DNA of 34,451 nt from Chlamydiota bacterium. Its GTDB lineage: Bacteria; Chlamydiota; Chlamydiia; Chlamydiales; Rhabdochlamydiaceae. A program made the translations under genes and the position numbers. The stretch is taken from the NCBI GenBank assembly GCA_013287215.1, contig JABDEH010000008.1, positions 1-34,451 of the forward strand, written 5' to 3'. The notes beneath the pieces were generated by a model, which worked only from the letters and a program-made list of their open reading frames with translations, was not told the origin of the DNA and ran no database searches. Shown here piece after piece: positions 24,027 to 31,013 of this stretch. How positions within the stretch are numbered: position 1 is the first letter of the stretch; every line of letters starts with the position of its first letter.

Positions 24027-24064
24027 ACAACTGGCGTAATCCCTTAGAAATTAGAAAGATGTGG

Positions 24065-24103
24065 ATTCCCCCAAAATGACATTTGCCTATTTGGGGGAAT
24101 TTT
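24065..24103 (+). terminator. Rho-independent terminator of the Ntn hydrolase gene
   Basis: The stem ATTCCCCCAAA (24065-24075) pairs perfectly with 24090-24100 around a 14-base loop, followed by TTT. It lies 39 bp after the stop. The T-run is short. Confidence 0.75.
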
Positions 24104-24196
24104 AGCGTGCTGATTTATCACGAAAAATGGAGGCAATTGAAGGACGCTAACGCTATATTCTCAACACTCTAATTATCAATAGATTAAGAAAAGCAT

Positions 24197-24225
24197 AAGA
24201 CAAAAAACCTCCATCCGTCTAAAAT
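24197..24225 (+). promoter_or_regulatory. Candidate promoter placed next to the M16 start codon
   Basis: AAGACA (24197-24202) and TAAAAT (24220-24225) are 17 bp apart, with an AAAAACCTCC spacer like that of the promoters at 9992 and 10703. Transcription would begin at about 24232, two bases before the ATG, and no ribosome-binding site is seen. Confidence 0.45.
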
Positions 24226-24233
24226 CCCCCCTT

Positions 24234-27170
24234 ATGAACTTTTTACAGTCCGTCGGAGAGCGCTACAGAGATTTTGTCGTCACCAAGTGCATCCCCATCC
24301 CTGAGCTGAATTGCCTGCTACGCGAGATGACGCACGAGCCCACAGGGGCTGCGGTCATGCACATTGAGAACGACGACCCTGAAAACCTCTTCTGCCTCTC
24401 CTTCCAAACACTCCCCTCCAGCTCCAACGGGGCGGCTCATATTTTAGAGCACACCGTGCTCTGCGGATCAAAAAAATACCCTGTCAAGGACCCTTTTTTC
24501 TCCATGAACCGGCGCAGTTTGAACACCTTCATGAACGCGTTCACCGGCGCTGATTTTACCTGCTATCCGGCGGCCAGCCAGGTGGGACAAGACTTCTACA
24601 ACCTCTTCGATGTCTACCTCGACGCTGTCTTCCATCCCGAAATCAAAGAGCTCTCGTTTTTACAAGAGGGGCACAGGTATGAATTTGCCGAGCCCAAAGA
24701 TCCAAGCAGCCCTCTGGAGATCAAAGGCATTGTCTATAACGAGATGAAGGGCAGTTTGAATTCGGGAGACGCGCGCCTTTGGCATGCGATGCTCGAACAT
24801 CTCTTTCCCAACCTTCCCTATAAATACAACTCGGGCGGAGACCCGCTAGTCATTCCGACCTTGACCTATCCGGAACTGATCGCCTTCCATAAAACTTTTT
24901 ATCACCCCAGCCGCTGCCTCTTCTATTTCTATGGCAACCTTCCGCTGAAAAAGCATCTCGATACGCTCGCAGAAAAGGCGCTGCACGACGTGAAAAAATT
25001 GGAACCCTTACCCCCCATTCCTCGGCAGCCGCGGTTCAAAAAGCCGGTGCGCAAAGAGATGCCTTATCCCATCCATGAGGCCGAAGACTTGGAGACGAAG
25101 GCCATGATCGCCTTTGGATGGCTCACGGCCCCGATCACGGACCAGGAAGAAGTGCTGGCCTTAAGCCTCATCGACTCCATCCTGATGGATACTGACGCTT
25201 CTTTGCTCAAACTCCCCCTCTTGGAATCGCAGCTCTGCGTCCAAGCCGACGGGGTCATTGATACAGAGGTGAGCGAGGTCCCCTACGCGATTGTCTGCAA
25301 AGGATGCCGCAGCGAAGATGCCGACAAATTAGAAAAGACGCTGATGGCCTCGCTTCAAAAGATTGTAGAGCAGGGCATCCCCTTCCCCCTCGTCGAATCG
25401 GCGCTCCACCAGCTCGAGTTCTCACGCACCGAAATCGGCGGCGAACAGGGACCGTTCGGCCTCGCTCTGTTCATGCGCGCCGGCCTCCCGCGCCAGCACG
25501 GCTGCCTTTCTGAAAATGCGTTGATGATCCACTCGCTCTTTGCAGCGCTGCTGAGCAAAGTCAAAGATCCCCGCTATTTACCCGGCCTCATTCAAAAACA
25601 CTTCATCGACAACCAACATTTTGTGCGCCAGGTGATGCTTCCCGATCCCAAGCTTGCCTCTGCAGAACTGGCCGCAGAAAAAGAAACGCTCGCAGCGCTC
25701 AAAGCAAGCCTCACCGAAAAAGAGATCGCGAGCATCCTCAAACGGACGGAAGAGCTGGCCATTTATCAACGCCAAGTAGAGCGGCAAAGCCTCGATTGCC
25801 TCCCGAAAATTGAGATCAAGGATATCCCGCTGCTCACCAGAGACATCCCCCTGAAGGAAAAATACAAAGGGGTCTTTCATCACAGCGGGTTCACCAACCG
25901 GATCCTTTATCTCGACCTCATCTTCGACCTTCCTGAGATCGATACCCAGGACCTCCCGTATGTACAGCTGTTCACCTCGCTGCTCAGTGAAGTGGGGGTG
26001 GGAGAGAGGAGTTATGCCGAGAACCTGGAATACATGCAGGCCTATACGGGCGGGGTCGCTGCCTCCTGCTCCCTCTTCGTCCAGACCCAAGATCCCCGGT
26101 GGACCAAGCCCTGCCTCATCCTCCGAGGAAAAGCGCTGGCGCGCAACATGGACAAACTCTGCCTCCTCTTCAAGGAGATCGCCGTCTCAGTCCGTTTCGA
26201 TGAAAAAAAACGGCTCTCCGAGCTCATCATGCAGGTCCACACCTCCCTGCAAAATCGATTGAGCCGCAACGCACTCCGCTATGCTCTCCAGCTCTCTCTC
26301 TCAGGACTGTCCACCCCCTCTTACATCGGCGAACTCTGGCATGGGATCAGCTACCTTAAGTTCATTGAAAAGATCGCCAAGCACAAAAAAGAGGAGCTCC
26401 CCGGCGTCATGGTCAAGTTCCATCAACTCAAAGAACTGATCCTGGGTCAGGCGCCCAAGCTCATCCTCAGCTGCGACGACGCTCTTTACTCCGAGCTTTC
26501 CGAGCATAACTTCTACGGATTGCTCAGCCTCCCCTCGAAAGACTTTAAACCCTGGACCGGGATCTATCCTCCGCCGCAGGTCCTCTCTCAGGCGCGCCCC
26601 ATAGCCTCTCCCGTCGCATTCACGGCCGAGGCCTTTAGGACCATCAGCTACCTGCATCCCTATTCCTCGGCCCTGCAGGCGGCGGCTTTGATTATCGAGA
26701 ACAAAATCCTACATCAAAAAATTCGGGAGCAGGGCGGCGCCTATGGAGCGGGAGCAAGCTATGCGGCGATGCAAGGCCACTTTTACTTGCACAGCTACCG
26801 AGACCCCCATATCGCTTCCACACTACGGGTCTTCCAAGACGCCATCTCCGCCATTGCTGCCAAACAATTCCAAGAGAGCGATGTCGATGAAGCTAAGCTT
26901 GGCATCATCCAGCAATTTGACACGCCTATTTCTCCCGGGTCCAAAGCGCTCGCCGCCTACACCTGGCTGCGCGAAGGCAAGACCCGGGAAATGCGCCAGC
27001 ATCATCGGGATAAAACATTAAGTTTGACCGTTCATGACATTGCCCATGCTGTGGAGCAAGAGCTTCTTCCGCAGAAAGAGGCAGGGACCATAGTCACCTT
27101 TGCAAGTAAGGAATTGATTGCAAAAGAAAATTCTTCGTTAAAATCTCCACTCCCCCTCTTGCCTATCTAA
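24234..27170 (+). CDS. M16C (PreP-type) zinc metalloprotease, insulinase family
   Basis: This 978-residue protein has the inverted zinc motif H69-I-L-E72-H73 (AAHILEHTVLCGS). The third zinc ligand is probably E170 in VYNEMKGSLNS, and the family landmark FMNAFTGADFTCYPAAS lies between them. The length and this N-terminal region fit the presequence-protease group M16C, a clam-shaped peptidase of four homologous domains that degrades short peptides. No signal peptide is present, so it is probably cytoplasmic. C-terminal domain features include IREQGGAYGAGASY, the usual R/Y segment of the inactive half. It lies upstream of htrA, as in C. trachomatis (CT824-CT823). The start has no ribosome-binding site and may be leaderless. 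Confidence 0.92.
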   Translation: MNFLQSVGERYRDFVVTKCIPIPELNCLLREMTHEPTGAAVMHIENDDPENLFCLSFQTLPSSSNGAAHILEHTVLCGSKKYPVKDPFFSMNRRSLNTFMNAFTGADFTCYPAASQVGQDFYNLFDVYLDAVFHPEIKELSFLQEGHRYEFAEPKDPSSPLEIKGIVYNEMKGSLNSGDARLWHAMLEHLFPNLPYKYNSGGDPLVIPTLTYPELIAFHKTFYHPSRCLFYFYGNLPLKKHLDTLAEKALHDVKKLEPLPPIPRQPRFKKPVRKEMPYPIHEAEDLETKAMIAFGWLTAPITDQEEVLALSLIDSILMDTDASLLKLPLLESQLCVQADGVIDTEVSEVPYAIVCKGCRSEDADKLEKTLMASLQKIVEQGIPFPLVESALHQLEFSRTEIGGEQGPFGLALFMRAGLPRQHGCLSENALMIHSLFAALLSKVKDPRYLPGLIQKHFIDNQHFVRQVMLPDPKLASAELAAEKETLAALKASLTEKEIASILKRTEELAIYQRQVERQSLDCLPKIEIKDIPLLTRDIPLKEKYKGVFHHSGFTNRILYLDLIFDLPEIDTQDLPYVQLFTSLLSEVGVGERSYAENLEYMQAYTGGVAASCSLFVQTQDPRWTKPCLILRGKALARNMDKLCLLFKEIAVSVRFDEKKRLSELIMQVHTSLQNRLSRNALRYALQLSLSGLSTPSYIGELWHGISYLKFIEKIAKHKKEELPGVMVKFHQLKELILGQAPKLILSCDDALYSELSEHNFYGLLSLPSKDFKPWTGIYPPPQVLSQARPIASPVAFTAEAFRTISYLHPYSSALQAAALIIENKILHQKIREQGGAYGAGASYAAMQGHFYLHSYRDPHIASTLRVFQDAISAIAAKQFQESDVDEAKLGIIQQFDTPISPGSKALAAYTWLREGKTREMRQHHRDKTLSLTVHDIAHAVEQELLPQKEAGTIVTFASKELIAKENSSLKSPLPLLPI

Positions 27171-27213
27171 TCGTTTCTTTGTATACTCGCTGTCTAACCA
27201 AGGAGTCATTGTT

Positions 27214-28638
27214 ATGAAACGCCCGCTGCTCATGCTGCTCACGTCGACACTGTTATTTTCTAACGCTTTTGCCAGAACAGAATCTGAGTGCGCTTGCTCG
27301 CCGCAGCAATTCTCTAAAGCTTTCACCAATGTGGCGAAAACCGCCTCTCCTGCCGTTGTGTTTATTAAAGTCCAAGGCGCACCCGAAGAGCGCGATCTCT
27401 TCGGCAACCAAGGCGGAGCAGCGCCGCAAAGTCCTTTTGATCAATTCGGCGACGATTTTTTAAACCGATTTTTCGGCGGCCAGCCGCGGGGCAAACCAAC
27501 TCCCCAACTCAGCCAGGGATCGGGGTTTTTAGTCACGGCCGATGGTTATATCTTGACCAACGCCCACGTCATTAAAGGCGCTGAAAAAATCACCGTTGTA
27601 CTCCACGACGGCAAGGAACTCGACGCCACCGTCATCGGCACCGATACCCATACCGATATCGCCGTTGTCAAAGTCGAAGGAAAAAACTTCCCCTTTCTTC
27701 CCTTAGGAGACTCTGAAAAAATGGAACCCGGCGAATGGGTCGTTGCCATTGGAAGCCCTTTCCAGCTCGAGGCCACGGTCACCGTTGGCGTCATCAGCGC
27801 GAAAGGAAGACAAAACCTGCGCATCAACGATCTCGAAGACTTCATCCAGACCGATGCCGCGATCAATCCGGGCAACTCCGGCGGCCCCCTCATCAACCTC
27901 AGCTGCGAAGTAATTGGCATCAATACAGCCATCGTCTCCCGCAGCGGCGGCTACATGGGCATCGGTTTTGCGATCCCGAGCAACATGGCCCGCAATATCA
28001 TGAGCCAGATCATCGACAAGGGGGCCGTCAGCCGCGGGTTCCTCGGCATCTCCCTCCAGCCTGTCGACAAAGACATCGCGGAAGCCTTTAACCTTGATCG
28101 GCCCGAAGGCGCCTTAGTCTCTGAAGTGATCAAAGATTCTCCTGCGGATAAGGCCGGCGTCAAACAAGGAGATATTATCCTTGAGTACAACAAGATCCCC
28201 GTGAAAACAATGGGCAGTTTCAGAAATGAGATTTCCCTCATGGAACCGGGTACAGTTGTCACCCTGAAAGTCAATCGTAAAGGACAGCTCCTCACCATCC
28301 CCGTAACCCTCGGTACCGCCTCCGACCGGCAACTAGCCAGCGGCGGCATCGTCGGCAAGCTCGGCATGGAAGTGGACAATCTCTCTCCCGAGGTTGCCGC
28401 CCAGCTCGGCTACCCAAGCACAGAGCAAGGCGTCGTGATCACCAAGATCAAGCCCGGCTCTCCCGCAGCCGCAGCAGGCCTACGCCCCGGGTTCATCGTC
28501 CTCGCCATCAACCACAAAAAAGTGATGAACGTGGGCGAGTTCAACGACGTGATGAACGAGACCACAAAGAGCAAGCGCGCCCTCTTCCTCATCCGTCAAG
28601 GCAACGTCGTACGCTTCTATCCCCTGAAAGTGGAATAA
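27214..28638 (+). CDS. htrA: HtrA/DegP periplasmic serine protease
   Basis: This 474-residue protein has a signal peptide (1-20, ending SNAFA). The trypsin-like domain shows the triad H118 (LTNAHVI), D148 (HTDIAVV) and S222 (GNSGGPL). Two PDZ domains follow (about 270-360, starting RGFLGISLQPV, and about 380-470, with GVVITKIKPGSPAAAAGL). A Gln/Gly/Pro-rich LA-type loop occurs near residues 65-100. Chlamydial HtrA combines protease and chaperone activity in the envelope. It differs little in length from C. trachomatis HtrA. AAGGAG lies eight bases before the ATG. Only 43 bp separate it from the M16 gene, so co-transcription is possible. Confidence 0.96.
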   Translation: MKRPLLMLLTSTLLFSNAFARTESECACSPQQFSKAFTNVAKTASPAVVFIKVQGAPEERDLFGNQGGAAPQSPFDQFGDDFLNRFFGGQPRGKPTPQLSQGSGFLVTADGYILTNAHVIKGAEKITVVLHDGKELDATVIGTDTHTDIAVVKVEGKNFPFLPLGDSEKMEPGEWVVAIGSPFQLEATVTVGVISAKGRQNLRINDLEDFIQTDAAINPGNSGGPLINLSCEVIGINTAIVSRSGGYMGIGFAIPSNMARNIMSQIIDKGAVSRGFLGISLQPVDKDIAEAFNLDRPEGALVSEVIKDSPADKAGVKQGDIILEYNKIPVKTMGSFRNEISLMEPGTVVTLKVNRKGQLLTIPVTLGTASDRQLASGGIVGKLGMEVDNLSPEVAAQLGYPSTEQGVVITKIKPGSPAAAAGLRPGFIVLAINHKKVMNVGEFNDVMNETTKSKRALFLIRQGNVVRFYPLKVE

Positions 28639-28884
28639 GTATTAAATCTGGGTACCCGCTGGGCTTCGCTTCACGGGCACCCCGACTTAACTTTTTCTTC
28701 ACCCTACTTAAACGCATGGGAAAAAAATCGCACTTCGGGAAAAGACATCCTAAAACGCTTGGAGATCTTACTTAATTATCCCGTCGTAGCTCTAGACCTA
28801 CTTTCGCTGAATCGGGGATACTTAAATTATAACAAATGGGCAAATGCGGTGAAAAAGCTGAAGGAGCGAGCTGCTTCCTCTTAA
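28639..28884 (+). pseudogene. 81-codon start-less open frame, in frame after the htrA stop
   Basis: Directly after the htrA TAA, the same frame stays open for 81 codons to a TAA at 28882. The later half looks protein-like (KDILKRLEILLNYPVVALDL, then SLNRGYLNYNKWANAVKKLK), but there is no ATG, only a TTG well inside. I do not recognise the peptide. It may be the remnant of a gene or a former extension, or chance. Apart from a hairpin at 28650-28682, nothing else is seen in the 315-bp gap. Confidence 0.3.
28650..28682 (+). terminator. Weak hairpin after htrA
   Basis: GGGTACCCG (28650-28658) pairs with CGGGCACCC (28674-28682) with one mismatch across a 15-base loop. A T-run (TTTTT) appears nine bases later, so it is not a classic terminator. 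Confidence 0.4.
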
Positions 28885-28901
28885 AAAAAACTCTGTATTG
28901 C

Positions 28902-28930
28902 TTGTGCGATTATCGGCGTTGGGGTATCTT
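28902..28930 (+). promoter_or_regulatory. Promoter of the MATE gene
   Basis: TTGTGC (28902-28907) and TATCTT (28925-28930) are separated by 17 bp; the -35 resembles the TTGTGT of the promoters near 10000. The ATG lies 24 bp after the -10 box, behind AAGG. Confidence 0.5.
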
Positions 28931-28953
28931 TGTTAAAAAAAATTTAAGGCCAC

Positions 28954-30285
28954 ATGCGTGAATTAACGCGCCACCCCACCGCAAGCTTGAAAGAGATCCT
29001 GGTCCTCTCGCTGCCGCTCATCCTGACGTTGATCTCAGGAAGTTTGATGAGCCTGTGCGATCGGGCTTTCCTCTCGCGCTATTCGTTTATCGCCTGCGAG
29101 GCCTGCGTCAGCGCCGGCTTCCTGCTGCTCCTTTTTCAGGCCCCCAGCATCCGCATCGCCTCCATCACCCAAGTGTTTGTCGGGCAGAAAAATGGGGCCG
29201 GGCAGCCTGAGGTCATCGGGAAGCACATCTGGCAGATGATCTGGTTTTCCCTGCTCACAACGCTCGTGATCACCCCGATCGGCCTCATCGCCGGGTACTT
29301 CTACTTTTCTGATACGGTAGTCGCCGTGCCTGCCCTCATTTATTTCAACTGTCTGATCTTGTTCAATTTCCTTTTTCCTCTGACCGCCGCGCTCTCTTCT
29401 TTTTTTATCGGACTTGGAAGGACCTCTTTTATCGTCTGGGCGACCATTTTTTCTCAGCTGATCAATATCCCCCTGAACTATTTTCTTCTTTTCAGCACCC
29501 CGCTGGGCATCCTCGGAGTCGCCATCGGCACCGCCATTGCGCAAGCCATCCTGTGCGCGATTCTTTTCCGGGAGTTCTTGGCGAAGAAAAATCAGCTCAT
29601 GTTCGGGACCGCTGCCTACGCGTTCGAACCGAAACTGTTTTGGGAAATTTTCAAAGTCGGACTCCCCTCTGCTTTGGGGAAGCTCATGTACTCGATGTCC
29701 TGGGCGTTTATCGGCTATGTGATGACCAGCAAAGGTGGCATCCATCTCCTTGTCCTCACAGCGGGGAGTACCGCGATCCTCCTGTTCTCTTTTATCCACG
29801 AGGGGTTCTCCAAGATCATCGTCACAGTCTCCGCGCATCTGCTTGGGGCAAAACAGACAAAGCTCATCCCGACGATGATCAAGTCGGCCCTCAGCTTTCC
29901 CTTGATCATCTCCTTGATCTTGACCGTTCCCTTTCTTCTCTATCCCGAACTGCTATTTTCGTTATTTAAACTCACACCCACGCCGCAAGAGTATGAGGTC
30001 CTCTCCAAGGCCCTACTATGGATTTGGATTTTCAGCTTTAGCTTCGCCCTCAATGGGATCGCGGCTGCTGTGCTGACGGCATTTAAAGATACTGTGTTTT
30101 ACATGATCATGGCTTCTTTAAGCTGGATTGACTGCCTCGTGTTGTTTTATGTCATGAACGTTCTTCACTGGTCGGGAGATAAGATGTGGCTTGTTTTGGC
30201 GATGAGCAGCGTCTTGATCAGCAGCCTGCAATTTTTGCGCATCCGCCACAAACTTCGGGCCACCGGCCTGGCAAAACTAATGTGA
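28954..30285 (+). CDS. MATE-family efflux transporter
   Basis: This 443-residue inner-membrane protein has about twelve helices in two homologous bundles. Typical MATE features are the N-terminal LSLPLILTLISGSLMSLCDR segment (where MATE proteins have Asp near the end of helix 1), the loop VGQKNGAGQPE, and the second-half ALGKLMYSMSWAFIGY helix. These exporters use proton or sodium gradients to expel cationic compounds. The substrate is unknown; multidrug or metabolite export is possible. The start ATG sits close to AAGG (spacing four). It is followed by the 271-bp palindromic repeat, so it is probably transcribed alone. Confidence 0.9.
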   Translation: MRELTRHPTASLKEILVLSLPLILTLISGSLMSLCDRAFLSRYSFIACEACVSAGFLLLLFQAPSIRIASITQVFVGQKNGAGQPEVIGKHIWQMIWFSLLTTLVITPIGLIAGYFYFSDTVVAVPALIYFNCLILFNFLFPLTAALSSFFIGLGRTSFIVWATIFSQLINIPLNYFLLFSTPLGILGVAIGTAIAQAILCAILFREFLAKKNQLMFGTAAYAFEPKLFWEIFKVGLPSALGKLMYSMSWAFIGYVMTSKGGIHLLVLTAGSTAILLFSFIHEGFSKIIVTVSAHLLGAKQTKLIPTMIKSALSFPLIISLILTVPFLLYPELLFSLFKLTPTPQEYEVLSKALLWIWIFSFSFALNGIAAAVLTAFKDTVFYMIMASLSWIDCLVLFYVMNVLHWSGDKMWLVLAMSSVLISSLQFLRIRHKLRATGLAKLM

Positions 30286-30295
30286 ATTCAACGGT

Positions 30296-30566
30296 TCAAC
30301 GCAAAAGCGCAAACATATCTTTACGCATAAGTTTTGCTTGCAATGTTATATGGCTAACGACTCAGGGTGATTAGGACAGCTCAACGCAAAGGCGCAAAGA
30401 CGCAAAGACGCAGGAGGGGAAGTCGCCCATTTCCCATCTTTTACTCTCTTTGCGTCTCCGCGTCTTTGCGGCTTTGCGTTGAATTGCCGTATTCCTTCAA
30501 CCTGAAAACGCAATAAAAAAAACTTATGCGCAAGGATACGCCCATGTCTTGGCGCCTTTGCGTTGA
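30296..30566. repeat. 271-bp CGCAAAG-type palindromic element, full copy B
   Basis: The element starts TCAACGCAAAAGCGC (30296-30310) and ends with its near reverse complement GGCGCCTTTGCGTTGA (30551-30566). Internal parts also pair, such as the ACGCATAAGTTTTGCTTGC block around 30324-30342 with the AACTTATGCGC block around 30521-30531. A central pair of CGCAAAGACGCAAAGACGCAGG and CTTTGCGTCTCCGCGTCTTTGCG forms the inner stem. Its right half recurs at 22745-22898 as a direct copy. It fills most of the gene-free gap 30286-30647. It is probably a non-autonomous mobile repeat. Confidence 0.8.
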
Positions 30567-30605
30567 TCTGCTGTAGTCAAAAAAAACTGTGGGGCGTCGG
30601 AAGTG

Positions 30606-30645
30606 GATGAGTTGCCGGCGCGCTTTGGCGCCGGCGACTCTCATC
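30606..30645 (-). terminator. GC-rich hairpin at the end of the leftward OppA/SH2-like unit
   Basis: GCCGGCGC (30614-30621) pairs perfectly with 30628-30635 around GCTTTG, and GATGAG (30606-30611) pairs with CTCATC (30640-30645) outside a two-base bulge. It ends three bases from the stop at 30648. A run of eight T follows only 19 bases later on the minus strand. Confidence 0.55.
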
Positions 30646-30647
30646 TG

Positions 30648-31004
30648 CTAATGATGAAAAGGTTGGCAGGAGTCTTTGGTGGTGTGCATGGCCAAAGGAA
30701 TAAAATCCTCCAGCTCATCGCTTGTGATCACCCATCCATTTCTGTAGATGTGCTTTCCTTGGCTTCCTAGGATAAAAGCAACGTGGTAGACGGTATTCTT
30801 TTTGTTTACATAGGAGATATAAAGTTGATGATCAACTTGGTGCAGAATGTAAACATAAGGACTTTCGTTTTCTAAGAGTTTCTCACTGGTAATGAGATCC
30901 ATTTGGCCTTTCCAGCCATCGTGCGCTTGAATCGCTGAATACTTATGATCCATGGTACGCAAAGTGCGAGACCTTGAGTAAGCTGCGGTCATTAAAGTAG
31001 TCAT
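30648..31004 (-). CDS. Small protein with SH2-like sequence pattern
   Basis: This 118-residue protein has the order of elements expected of an SH2 domain: W31-K-G, a helix (LITSEKLLENES), a strand YVYILHQVDHQ, a strand LYISYVNKKNTVYHVAF, then KHIYRNGWVITSDELEDFI like the end of an SH2 fold. The position of the phosphotyrosine-binding Arg in the FLVR motif would be His55 (YILH). If the comparison holds, it would be a variant without the canonical Arg. Bacterial SH2-like proteins are known as secreted host-interaction factors, but this call is pattern-based. GGAGGG precedes the ATG. It lies nine bases after the fusion gene, so it is the second gene of that operon. Confidence 0.5.
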   Translation of the reverse strand: MTTLMTAAYSRSRTLRTMDHKYSAIQAHDGWKGQMDLITSEKLLENESPYVYILHQVDHQLYISYVNKKNTVYHVAFILGSQGKHIYRNGWVITSDELEDFIPLAMHTTKDSCQPFHH

Positions 31005-31013
31005 GTTGCCCTC

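Noticed and set aside
29035-29838. 267-residue charged frame antisense to the MATE gene
   Set aside because: It is the antisense of hydrophobic helices, which typically gives long polar frames; no independent evidence.
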